NCBI GenBank assembly: GCA_034437575.1
Contig: DAOTTY010000081.1
Span: 68,632-132,631 of the forward strand
Length of the DNA: 64,000 nucleotides
DNA from: DAOTTY01 sp034437575
GTDB taxonomy: Bacteria; Chloroflexota; Anaerolineae; Aggregatilineales; Phototrophicaceae
Direction: 5' to 3'
Within the stretch, counting starts at the first letter, position 1, and each line of letters opens with the position of its first letter. Below, in pieces: positions 53,179 to 60,971 of this stretch. A program made the translations under genes and the position numbers. The notes under the pieces are model-generated. The model was not told the origin of the DNA, searched no databases, and worked only from the letters and a program-made list of their open reading frames with translations.

Positions 53179-53682
53179 ATGATTGTATGCAACAATTGCT
53201 CGTATAGAAACCGTGAGGGATACTACTACTGCGAAGACTGTGGATTTCCACTGGATGCGAGCGCTAAAGATCGAACCAACACCCAGCAGCTCAAAGAGGA
53301 TGACATTGTATTATCTGCGCGTGCCACCTGGGGCACCGCCCGCCTTACAGAGTCTTCCCAGATACTTTTACAGGTAAATGACTCAAAAGCGGAGCCTATC
53401 CACTTGAGTGTTGCTGCCCGCAGTGTAGTAGGCCGCGAAGATGTTTCCAGCAATCATCACCCGGATATTGACCTTGTGCCCTTTGGGGGGTTAGAAAAAG
53501 GGGTTTCTCGCAGTCATGCGATGATTCAGCGTAGTGAGGACACCCTCACAATCGTTGATATGGGTAGCAGCAATGGCACCTACTTGAATGGCCAGCGCCT
53601 CGTTTCGAACCAACCCCGCGTTTTACGCGATGGCGATGAAATACGTTTTGGTAAGCTGGTCACACGTATCTTCTTCAAATGA
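53179..53682 (+). CDS. Zinc-ribbon and FHA-domain protein
   Basis: A 167-residue protein. It starts with a zinc ribbon (CNNCSYRNREGYYYCEDCG, four Cys in two CxxC pairs) and ends with an FHA domain (about 75-165). The FHA domain has the phosphothreonine-binding signature VVGREDVSSN, GVSRSHAMI and GSSNGTYLNGQRL. It should bind proteins phosphorylated by the kinase at 48657 and bring them together, acting as the adaptor of the cassette. It begins 3 nt after the VWA gene, so all four are one operon. Confidence 0.93.
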   Translation: MIVCNNCSYRNREGYYYCEDCGFPLDASAKDRTNTQQLKEDDIVLSARATWGTARLTESSQILLQVNDSKAEPIHLSVAARSVVGREDVSSNHHPDIDLVPFGGLEKGVSRSHAMIQRSEDTLTIVDMGSSNGTYLNGQRLVSNQPRVLRDGDEIRFGKLVTRIFFK

Positions 53683-53700
53683 CAAAAAGGGTTTTAGCTC

Positions 53701-53759
53701 TTGCTGCATCTTTGTTTATAATGCTGCAACAGCAAATCCCTCTCAACGTGCAACAGCAA
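53701..53759 (+). promoter_or_regulatory. Promoter with direct repeats before a small gene
   Basis: A perfect -10 box TATAAT lies at 53717-53722. Just after it TGCAACAGCAA occurs twice (53725-53735 and 53749-53759), exactly 24 nt apart, and TTGCTGCA (53701-53708) is a partial inverted copy upstream. The first direct repeat covers the expected start of transcription. The -35 region is poor. This looks like a regulator binding array. Confidence 0.55.
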
Positions 53760-53769
53760 GGAGAAGTCA

Positions 53770-54015
53770 ATGATTACCTTAATTCTCCATATATCAAATT
53801 CACAACCCATCAAAGTTGATGTGGAGGAAATGCCAAAACCCACCGATGCCGTCATCATCGGTCAAAATCCGCGTGAGCGTAGCGACAAGGAACTGCCCTG
53901 GGTAGATGATGGCGTTAGCACTGTGATGTTTCCCTGGTGGCGCATTAACTACATCCAGGTTGTGCCCGATCAAATGGATCAGGTTGACATCCCGCTGCCC
54001 TACCGCGAAGGCTGA
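53770..54015 (+). CDS. Small conserved-looking protein of unknown function
   Basis: An 81-residue protein with a strong Shine-Dalgarno (AAGGAGAAG) and its own promoter. It is predicted to be soluble and mostly beta: ITLILHISNSQPIKVDVEEM opens it, followed by a Pro/Arg-rich loop and MFPWWRINYIQVVPDQMDQV. It has no cysteine, signal peptide or membrane helix. I recognise no family. It lies between the FHA gene and an orphan response regulator, so it may belong to either signalling unit. Confidence 0.75.
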   Translation: MITLILHISNSQPIKVDVEEMPKPTDAVIIGQNPRERSDKELPWVDDGVSTVMFPWWRINYIQVVPDQMDQVDIPLPYREG

Positions 54016-54114
54016 GGGTCACGCTGGTCGCACAAGCGTGATGCTCAATCGTTGGGGTTTGCATATACCAAGCAACCATTCACCCATCAATTGCAATACG
54101 GAGTTAATAAACCT

Positions 54115-54867
54115 ATGACTGGGAATCTGCCACGCACTGGTGGCCGTGATGGCCACCACATTCTCGTTGTCGATGACGAAACTCGTGTCATTAGCTTTAT
54201 CCGCATGAATCTGGAAGTTGAGGGCTATCGCGTTTCAGAAGCCCACAATGGTATGGAAGCACTCGAGGCAGTACGTACACAATTGCCCGAACTTGTCCTG
54301 CTAGATGTTATGATGCCCGAACTCGATGGATTTGAAACGCTGCGAATGCTACGCGAATTTTCCAACATACCGGTTATCATGCTCACCGCAAAAGGTGAAG
54401 AAAACGACCGCGTGTATGGCTTAGAACTGGGTGCTGATGATTATGTCTCAAAACCCTTCGGCCCACGTGAATTGTCAAGTCGTATTAAAGCAGTGTTGCG
54501 TCGGGCAGAAATGCCATCTGCATCACCGTCGCAGGCAATTCTTGACATTGACGACCATCTTAGCGTAGATTTCAATCGCCGTGAGGTCATCGTAGATGAC
54601 AAGCGCATCAAGCTGCGGCCTACAGAGTACCGCCTGCTCTATCATCTTATCGAAAACGCCGGTTGGACGGTTCCGCACGAGCAACTACTGGCAAAAGTGT
54701 GGGGTTATGAATATCGAGACGAAGCGCATTACGTCCGATTATACGTTAACTACCTGCGCGAAAAGATTGAACAGGACCCGTCCAAACCACGTTACATCCT
54801 CACTGAACGAGGTGTAGGGTACCGCTTCTTCGACTTCAAAAAGGCAAAAGAACGTGAAGAGCGCTAA
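54115..54867 (+). CDS. OmpR/PhoB-family response regulator (orphan)
   Basis: A 250-residue DNA-binding response regulator. The receiver has ILVVDDETR, phospho-Asp in LVLLDVMMPE, IPVIMLTAKG and YVSKPFGPRE. The winged helix has LRPTEYRLLYHLIENAGWTV, VRLYVNYLREKIE and ERGVGYRFFDF. ATG 54115 has GGAG upstream and is preferred to an in-frame ATG at 54052. No histidine kinase is adjacent. The remains of an hsp20 gene start 13 nt downstream and were probably once co-transcribed. Confidence 0.92.
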   Translation: MTGNLPRTGGRDGHHILVVDDETRVISFIRMNLEVEGYRVSEAHNGMEALEAVRTQLPELVLLDVMMPELDGFETLRMLREFSNIPVIMLTAKGEENDRVYGLELGADDYVSKPFGPRELSSRIKAVLRRAEMPSASPSQAILDIDDHLSVDFNRREVIVDDKRIKLRPTEYRLLYHLIENAGWTVPHEQLLAKVWGYEYRDEAHYVRLYVNYLREKIEQDPSKPRYILTERGVGYRFFDFKKAKEREER

Positions 54868-54880
54868 CATCTAACGGTAC

Positions 54881-55243
54881 ATGACAGACGTAAACCCAGG
54901 CAATTACTTCACATCTGAGTTTGAGCGATTAAAAGAGCGGATTAACCAGGCACTAGAGGACGGACGGCGTGCAGTCGTCGGGGCTTTCACACACGCTGAC
55001 CGTCGAAATGCAGGGAGAGGCTTTGACATTGCAAGGAAAAACAACCCCAACCCAAACCCTGCTTGTTGGGGCCTATCTCAATCAGGAGCGCCAATTCGGG
55101 CGGTTTAGCCGCCCCCTTTAATATCGGTACAGGTAAACTCGCAGCCAGCCTTAGCCCATGTGAAGCACGGTGTTATCCCAGTCGCGTTACCGCTGGCTGA
55201 GGACAAGCCATCCGAAACCATAGAGATTAAGGTTGCAAATTAG
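54881..55243 (+). pseudogene. Broken small heat-shock protein (Hsp20/alpha-crystallin) gene
   Basis: Hsp20 pieces occur in order but in all three plus frames. An intact start (MTDVNPGNYF, then FERLKERINQALEDG) resembles an sHsp N-terminal arm. After a jump the next frame reads LTVEMQGEALTLQGKT and then NQERQFGRFSRPL, matching the alpha-crystallin beta strands, and stops at TAA 55119-55121. The third frame gives NIGTGKLAASL, and the first frame resumes with HGVIPVALPLAEDKPSETIE and IKVAN up to TAG 55241-55243. About 40 residues of the core appear deleted near 54985. Several independent frame breaks argue for decay rather than one sequencing error. The old stop shares TTAG with the convergent gene. 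Confidence 0.78.
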
Positions 55244-56295
55244 CCCTGTGCCGGTGAGTCTTCCGCATCAATGTGCTCAGCCCGCAGTACGTCTAGCTCC
55301 ACATCAAGCATCATCAAAAGCGCCTCTTTTTCTTCTTCTGGTAAATGGCACCGCTGAAACGCATTGCGGGTCAGCGTTTCCATTTGCTCAATCGTCAAGC
55401 CGTCGGCCTGCAAAATCGCTAGATACTCGTCGCTAATCTGGCTGCGAAAGAGCGCTGGCATGTCTGAACTGATAACCAGGGTAACGCCACTATCATACAG
55501 CGTCTGATATGGATACTTTGTAATATCTTTAACCCGACCGTATGCGAGGGCGCGTGCAGCGCCAATGCACAACAGCACATCATGATTTTGCATGGCCGCC
55601 AGCGTTTCGGGCGATTCGTTAAGACCCCATCCATCCACCACGGCTTCCAATCCAAGCAGGTCAATGGCTTCATCAACGTCATCTTTCTCACTCAGGTATG
55701 CCGCTCGTGCGAGTGCCTTCTTTTCCGCAGTCCGAAACGCCCGCTCAAATTGATCTAGCGAGACAGGTTTGTTGCCACGCTGCCCAACCAGCGCCAGCCC
55801 AACAACGCCGCCCTTCTCTGCCGTGTGGCTGGTTGCCCAACGCGCCACTTCATCAGCACGGCGGGGGTCATTTCTTGGGATAAGCATAATCCAGCGCATT
55901 TGCACGCCCCAGGCACGCTCAGCCCGGTCACGTCCATCGTTCAGTGCGTTGATGAAAGCTTCAAATGTGAGGTCATTAGACACGAATGATAACGGGTTTA
56001 CACCAATCTCAGCATAGCGCACATTCTGTTTAGAAAGCACCACCCCAACATCGTAGATGGCCCGTGTCAGGTCATCGCTATATTGTAACCAGCTCCGCAG
56101 CATCTCCGTCAGGTCATCCAGCTTTTTGAAGTCCGGCTTTTCGTACAGGTCCAGCCAGCGGTCAAAGCGCTTAACACTGTCCTGCATTTCGTTCTGATCC
56201 GCAAACATGAGCATCGTCTCACGCGGCACAGCACCTTCTAGTTGCAAGAAAAGCTCCACTTTCGGCAATGCGCGGATGTAGCTCTCAACCGTCAT
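55240..56295 (-). CDS. Adenosine-deaminase-family protein lacking catalytic residues
   Basis: A 351-residue protein that follows the adenosine deaminase (ADA) barrel from end to end, but key residues differ. The opening LPKVELFLQLEGA replaces the metal-binding HxH with Phe16/Gln18. The HAGE region reads ARAAYLSE, the RIGHG region reads AVVDGWG (Asp221 for His), and the TDDP motif is SSDMP, keeping Asp278 but losing its neighbour. YAEIGVNPLSF and the spacing of other segments are preserved. It is probably not a deaminase; binding, sensing or a different reaction is possible. It lies 23 nt downstream of pyrG on the same strand. Confidence 0.8.
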   Translation of the reverse strand: MTVESYIRALPKVELFLQLEGAVPRETMLMFADQNEMQDSVKRFDRWLDLYEKPDFKKLDDLTEMLRSWLQYSDDLTRAIYDVGVVLSKQNVRYAEIGVNPLSFVSNDLTFEAFINALNDGRDRAERAWGVQMRWIMLIPRNDPRRADEVARWATSHTAEKGGVVGLALVGQRGNKPVSLDQFERAFRTAEKKALARAAYLSEKDDVDEAIDLLGLEAVVDGWGLNESPETLAAMQNHDVLLCIGAARALAYGRVKDITKYPYQTLYDSGVTLVISSDMPALFRSQISDEYLAILQADGLTIEQMETLTRNAFQRCHLPEEEKEALLMMLDVELDVLRAEHIDAEDSPAQG

Positions 56296-56318
56296 CTTTA
56301 TAATCTCCTCAATGTGAT

Positions 56319-57953
56319 CTAGCTGGTGGCAATACCGTCAGCGATTGGTACATTCTCACGTCTGTCATCACAGGCGCGGATAAATGCCTGGAACAAAGCG
56401 TGTGGCCGATTGGGACGGCTGGTGAACTCCGGGTGGAACTGGCTGCCAATCATAAAGGGATGTCCTGGCAATTCTGCAATTTCAACCAAGTCCGAATCCG
56501 GATTAACCCCACTGAAGCGCATTCCTGCTTCTTCAAACCGTGCCCGGTACTCGTTGTTAAACTCAAACCGATGGCGATGGCGTTCCAGAATCTGCGTGGT
56601 ACCGTAGGCTTTTGCCGCCAGCGAATCGCTCTGTAAGTTGCAGGTATAGCAGCCCAAACGCATTGTGCCGCCCATATCCGTAATGCCGCGCTGTTCCAGC
56701 ATAAGGCTTATGACCGGATGCGGCGTATTCACTTCAAACTCAGTGCTGTTGGCTTCTTCCAGGCCCATCACATGCCTCGCAAAGTCAATACACATGGCCT
56801 GCATCCCCAGGCACAGCCCCAGGTACGGTACACCATATTCACGCGCATACTTGGCCGCCAGCACCTTACCTTCCACACCGCGATAGCCAAAGCCACCTGG
56901 GACCACAATACCATCCACACTGGCGAGTAAATCTTCCCCGCGTCCCTTCTCCAAATCGCCGGAATACACCCATTCGATCTCCAACAAGCGCCCCTGGGCA
57001 CTGGCAGCGTGCAGCAGCGCTTCCTTAACACTCATGTAGGCATCATGCAGTTCAATGTACTTACCCACAATCGCAACACGTACAGTCTTTTCAAGCTGGC
57101 GCATCCCGCCAATCATCTTACGCCATTCATCCAGGTCAGGCGACGGCGTTTCCAGTCCGAAATGCTGCACAATATATGTACCCAAACCGCTATCTTCTAA
57201 CAGCAGTGGCACCTCATAAAGTAAGTCACTCGTCTCCAATGGAATAACGGCTTCTTCGTCCACATTACAAAACAGCGCTATCTTCCGCGTGATGTCGGCG
57301 GTTACCGGGTAATCTGTGCGTGCCACAATAACATTGGGCTGCACACCACTTCCACGCAATTCACGAACACTGTGCTGGGTCGGCTTTGTCTTCAGTTCAC
57401 CTGTGGCACCGATGTACGGCAAAAACGTGATGTGGATATAAAGTGTGTCCTGCCGATTCATGCTCATTCGCATCTGGCGGATCGCTTCTAAAAATGGCTG
57501 ACCTTCAATATCGCCTACCGTCCCGCCAACTTCCACGATGACCACATCGGCTTGTGTCTCATGCGCGACCAGCCCAATACAGCGACGAATTTCGTTTGTG
57601 ATGTGCGGAATCACCTGAATCGTCCCCCCCAGGAAATCCCCACGTCTTTCCTTTTCGATAACCCGGCTGTAAACCTGCCCCGTAGTGATGTTGCAACTGC
57701 GGTTCAGGCTTTCGTCAATAAAGCGCTCATAGTGGCCCAGGTCGAGGTCAGTTTCTGCGCCATCCGCCGTAACAAATACCTCACCATGTTGATAAGGACT
57801 CATTGTACCCGGGTCTACATTCAAGTATGGGTCAAGCTTTTGGATAGCAACCTTCAGGCCGCGTGCTTTCATGATGCGACCAATCGCTGCTGCCGTGACG
57901 CCCTTCCCTACCGAACTGACAACACCACCTGTGCAAAATATATACTTCGGCAT
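56319..57953 (-). CDS. pyrG: CTP synthase
   Basis: Makes CTP from UTP, ATP and glutamine. The 544-residue protein has the synthetase domain (YIFCTGGVVSSVGKGVTAA, DPYLNVDPGTMSPYQHGEV, IPHITNEI) and the glutamine amidotransferase domain (VPGGFGYRG, LGLCLGMQAMCIDFA with the nucleophile Cys, and a C-terminal QFHPE). ATG 57953 (MPKYIF) is the family start; the frame extends to 58004 through a terminator hairpin, so the longer version is unlikely. A strong terminator lies directly upstream, suggesting attenuation. Confidence 0.96.
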   Translation of the reverse strand: MPKYIFCTGGVVSSVGKGVTAAAIGRIMKARGLKVAIQKLDPYLNVDPGTMSPYQHGEVFVTADGAETDLDLGHYERFIDESLNRSCNITTGQVYSRVIEKERRGDFLGGTIQVIPHITNEIRRCIGLVAHETQADVVIVEVGGTVGDIEGQPFLEAIRQMRMSMNRQDTLYIHITFLPYIGATGELKTKPTQHSVRELRGSGVQPNVIVARTDYPVTADITRKIALFCNVDEEAVIPLETSDLLYEVPLLLEDSGLGTYIVQHFGLETPSPDLDEWRKMIGGMRQLEKTVRVAIVGKYIELHDAYMSVKEALLHAASAQGRLLEIEWVYSGDLEKGRGEDLLASVDGIVVPGGFGYRGVEGKVLAAKYAREYGVPYLGLCLGMQAMCIDFARHVMGLEEANSTEFEVNTPHPVISLMLEQRGITDMGGTMRLGCYTCNLQSDSLAAKAYGTTQILERHRHRFEFNNEYRARFEEAGMRFSGVNPDSDLVEIAELPGHPFMIGSQFHPEFTSRPNRPHALFQAFIRACDDRRENVPIADGIATS

Positions 57954-57971
57954 CTCACACTCTCGGCTATT

Positions 57972-58019
57972 GAAAAACAAATAGCGGGAAAGCCGGTCGA
58001 ACATCGTCGGCTTCCCGCT
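57972..58019 (-). terminator. Rho-independent terminator or attenuator before pyrG
   Basis: On the minus strand a 12-bp stem (AGCGGGAAGCCG, 58019-58008, with CGGCTTTCCCGCT, 57995-57983, one bulged base) is followed at once by TTTGTTTTT. The T-tract ends about 20 nt from the pyrG ATG, leaving no room for a separate promoter. Transcripts for pyrG that start upstream must cross it. Confidence 0.85.
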
Positions 58020-58070
58020 GGATGGAAACTCGATTGTGATAGTAACTGTGTGCCGGGGGCAGTCCGTCAG

Positions 58071-58442
58071 CTACACCAAGTTGCTCAGGTCGTCGGCAGT
58101 CCGGCGCATGTCCAAAAAGATCAGGCCCAGCTTCGCGCCTTCTCGCACCAGCGTTGTCAACACGGCCTCGTCACCAACAGACATCAAAATGACGTAGCCG
58201 CCCGTTCCACGTACATAAACCTGATCCAGCATCCCACGTCCTAATTCCGTTGCGATGCGCTCACCCAGTGACAGCATCGCAGCCGACATTGCCGACACAC
58301 GATCCTCTTCCACACCTGCTGGCAGGGATGATGCCATAATCAAGCCGTCAACGCTGACCACAGCAGACGCCTCGATTTCAGGTGTCGTTGATTGAAGCTC
58401 ACGGAGGCGATCCACCATCAATTCTGTGCGTGATCTTGCCAT
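58071..58442 (-). CDS. Roadblock/LC7-domain protein
   Basis: A 123-residue MglB-like Roadblock/LC7 protein. Typical segments are IEASAVVSVDGLIMASSLP, RVSAMSAAMLSLGERIATEL and GGYVILMSVGDEAVLTTLV. These proteins usually act as GTPase-activating or scaffold partners of small Ras-like GTPases such as MglA. No such GTPase is encoded next to it. ATG 58442 is chosen for its GGAG at good spacing. A near-consensus promoter lies about 80 nt upstream. Confidence 0.9.
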   Translation of the reverse strand: MARSRTELMVDRLRELQSTTPEIEASAVVSVDGLIMASSLPAGVEEDRVSAMSAAMLSLGERIATELGRGMLDQVYVRGTGGYVILMSVGDEAVLTTLVREGAKLGLIFLDMRRTADDLSNLV

Positions 58443-58524
58443 GTTGGTGCTCCTTGGTTGGTGAATAGAAGGGTGTGGGCTGACTGCCAGATAAGGCAGA
58501 TAAATTTGCTCAGTTACGTTGCTG

Positions 58525-58552
58525 ATTATAGCGAACACTTGACAGACGGCAA
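58525..58552 (-). promoter_or_regulatory. Promoter of the Roadblock gene
   Basis: Minus strand: TTGCCG (58552-58547), 16-nt spacer, TATAAT (58530-58525). The leader would be about 75 nt. It may also supply pyrG through the terminator at 57972. Confidence 0.65.
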
Positions 58553-58675
58553 GTTTCTAATTCAGCATGTAGCCTGCCAGTGCCCCCTGTAAGCCATCGC
58601 ATAGAACGGATTGCGTCAAGTGTGGCATAATCTAAGGCCATCCACACCCGAGTGTATTCCGCAGACTGGAGTCTT

Positions 58676-59680
58676 ATGTCTGATCATCCGCAGCAAACCC
58701 GTCGCACAGCAGAAACCAACTCCCAGGATCGTATCAGCTTCGTCCAAAGCGTTGCCGAGCGCATCGTCCAGGGGGTTGGTCAGGTCATCATCGGCAAGCG
58801 CAACGAAATCCGCTTGACCGTGCTTGGCCTCGTAACTCGTGGCCACATCCTCATCGAAGACATCCCCGGCGTGGGCAAAACCGTGCTGGCAAAGTCATTG
58901 GCCCGCAGCATTGGTGCAACCTTCAACCGCATCCAGTTCACCCCTGATATGCTGCCTTCTGATGTGACGGGGGTATCGCTGTACAACCAACAAACTCGTG
59001 AGTTCGAGTTCCGTGCTGGCCCGATCATTTCGCAAATTGTCCTTGCTGACGAAATTAACCGCGCTACACCTAAAACACAGGCAGCGCTACTCGAAGCAAT
59101 GGAAGAGCGGCAGGTCACGGTTGATGGGGTTACCCACCCCATGCCAGACCCGTTCCTGATTTTAGCCACGCAAAATCCGATTGAATACGAGGGCACCTTT
59201 CCGCTGCCAGAAGCGCAACTTGACCGCTTCCTGATTAAGATGCAGCTTGGCTACCCCACCCCCGCCGAAGAGTTAACGGTGCTTTCTGCTCAGCAGTACG
59301 AACACCCGGTAAACAACATACAACAGGCTATCAGCGTCCAGGAACTCATTACCGCTCAACGGGCCGTGCGAGAAATCTACGTAGCCGATGAGATCAAGCA
59401 GTACATCATTTCTATTGTTAATGCGACCCGCCAGCATCCCGATGTGTATCTGGGGAGCAGTCCGCGTGGCTCACTGGCCCTGTTCCGAACCGCCCAAACC
59501 CGTGCTGCCATGGCCGGGCGTGACTACGTGATTCCCGATGATGTCAAAGCTCTGGCGGAAGTTACACTGGCCCACCGCGTCATTGTTGGCCCCGCCGCTC
59601 GCATCAAGGACATTACATCGCGCACCATTATCCAGGATGTATTGACCAGTACCCCCGTTCCAGGGGCGACCGTCCGCTAG
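58676..59680 (+). CDS. MoxR-family AAA+ ATPase
   Basis: A 334-residue AAA+ chaperone-like ATPase. It shows Walker A in LIEDIPGVGKTVLAKSLA, the MoxR segment FTPDMLPSDVTGVSLYN, Walker B VLADEINRATPKTQAALLEAM and sensor region ILATQNPIEYEGTFPLPEAQLDRF. MoxR proteins are thought to help assemble complexes with VWA or DUF58 partners, and a DUF58 gene follows 9 nt on. ATG 58676 is supported by GGAG 8 nt upstream. Confidence 0.94.
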   Translation: MSDHPQQTRRTAETNSQDRISFVQSVAERIVQGVGQVIIGKRNEIRLTVLGLVTRGHILIEDIPGVGKTVLAKSLARSIGATFNRIQFTPDMLPSDVTGVSLYNQQTREFEFRAGPIISQIVLADEINRATPKTQAALLEAMEERQVTVDGVTHPMPDPFLILATQNPIEYEGTFPLPEAQLDRFLIKMQLGYPTPAEELTVLSAQQYEHPVNNIQQAISVQELITAQRAVREIYVADEIKQYIISIVNATRQHPDVYLGSSPRGSLALFRTAQTRAAMAGRDYVIPDDVKALAEVTLAHRVIVGPAARIKDITSRTIIQDVLTSTPVPGATVR

Positions 59681-59689
59681 GGGCAGCCT

Positions 59690-60946
59690 TTGCCAACACG
59701 ACGCATTGCGGTTTATCTGCTGGTGGGGTCCAGTTTGGTTGCAGGGCTGGCTACAGGCCGTGCCTTCTTCTTCAATCTGGCGCTGCTGTTTGGTGGGCTG
59801 CTGGTTATGGCCTATCTGTGGTCGTGGTTTGCGGTACGCTGGCTGGGGATTCAACGGCGCACTCGTGCCCGCCATGCTCAGGTAGGCCGCGACCTGAACG
59901 AAACCTTTAACGTTAAAAATCGGGCCTTCTTCCCGCGTCTATGGCTAGAAGTCCGCGACCATTCCGACTTACCCGCCCACCATGCCAGCCACGTCGTCCC
60001 GGCGATGGCACCGCGTGGCAGCTACCGCTGGTATGTGCAAACGCCTTGCCTTGCTCGTGGCGAATTCCGGCTTGGGCCAATGACCATCATGAGTGGCGAT
60101 CCCTTCGGGTTATTCCTGCACCCGCGCAAGATCAACGCGACATCAACCGTAATCGTCTACCCTGCGACCGTTCCTGTACACCAATTCAATATGCCCATGG
60201 GTGTGCTTTCCGGCGGGGAAGCCCAGCGCCAACGCACACATTTCGTAACCACAAACGCTGCTGGCGTTCGTCAGTACGTACCCGGCGACAGTTTTAACCG
60301 GATTCACTGGCGCACCACCGCCCGCCGGGACAAACTTATGGTGAAGGAGTTTGAGCTTGACCCCATCGTGGACATCTATCTGATGGTAGACTTTTCGCAG
60401 GCTGCCTTGTACGAACATCCGCAAGTGCAGCGCTTGCGCGGTGATGGCCCCGTGATTCCCACCAGTCAAGCCTTGCCAATGTCCACCGAAGAATACAGCG
60501 TAGTCATCGGGGCATCGCTGGCAGCATACTTCGTTGACCTCAATCGCTCGCTTGGGTTTATGGCCTACACCCCCGCCCGCGAATTTCATGAGGCCGAGCG
60601 CGGCGAACGCCAGGTTAATCGCATCCAGCAAACACTGGCCACAGCCCGCAGCAAATCACCTTATACACTGGCGCAAATGCTCACGCTAGAAACACCCTAC
60701 CTTGCCCGCGGTGCTACGTTCGTCATTGTTACTTCATCTACAGACCTGAACTGGGTCACTGAGGCACAAATTCTGGCTCGCCGGGGCATTCACCCTATGG
60801 CTGTGCTGATTAATCCGGCATCTTTTGGGGCATCACACTCGATGCGCGAAGTACGGGACATCCTTCAGATTGCCAAAATCCCGGCTATTGTGGTCAACTA
60901 TGGTGATGACCTCACCGCTGCTTTGGGCCAGCGTGCCCCGGTCTAA
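59690..60946 (+). CDS. DUF58-domain membrane protein
   Basis: A 418-residue partner of MoxR. Two N-terminal hydrophobic helices (VYLLVGSSLVAGLA, FFFNLALLFGGLLVMAYLW) are followed by a beta-sandwich region. The DUF58 core reads GDSFNRIHWRTTARRDKLMVKEFE, leading into a VWA-like fold (DIYLMVDFSQAAL). Start TTG 59690 has AGGGGCAG upstream. MoxR-DUF58 pairs are common; the transglutaminase-like gene that often comes third is not here. Confidence 0.9.
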   Translation: MPTRRIAVYLLVGSSLVAGLATGRAFFFNLALLFGGLLVMAYLWSWFAVRWLGIQRRTRARHAQVGRDLNETFNVKNRAFFPRLWLEVRDHSDLPAHHASHVVPAMAPRGSYRWYVQTPCLARGEFRLGPMTIMSGDPFGLFLHPRKINATSTVIVYPATVPVHQFNMPMGVLSGGEAQRQRTHFVTTNAAGVRQYVPGDSFNRIHWRTTARRDKLMVKEFELDPIVDIYLMVDFSQAALYEHPQVQRLRGDGPVIPTSQALPMSTEEYSVVIGASLAAYFVDLNRSLGFMAYTPAREFHEAERGERQVNRIQQTLATARSKSPYTLAQMLTLETPYLARGATFVIVTSSTDLNWVTEAQILARRGIHPMAVLINPASFGASHSMREVRDILQIAKIPAIVVNYGDDLTAALGQRAPV

Positions 60947-60971
60947 TGATCGTTACCAGGAACTCATAGCC

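Noticed and set aside
54881..55108. 75-codon frame considered as an intact small gene
   Set aside because: Its second half has no protein-like character, while other frames there encode Hsp20 segments; better explained as the start of a pseudogene.
60143..60631. 162-codon open frame on the minus strand
   Set aside because: Antisense to the DUF58 gene; no motif or ribosome-binding site.
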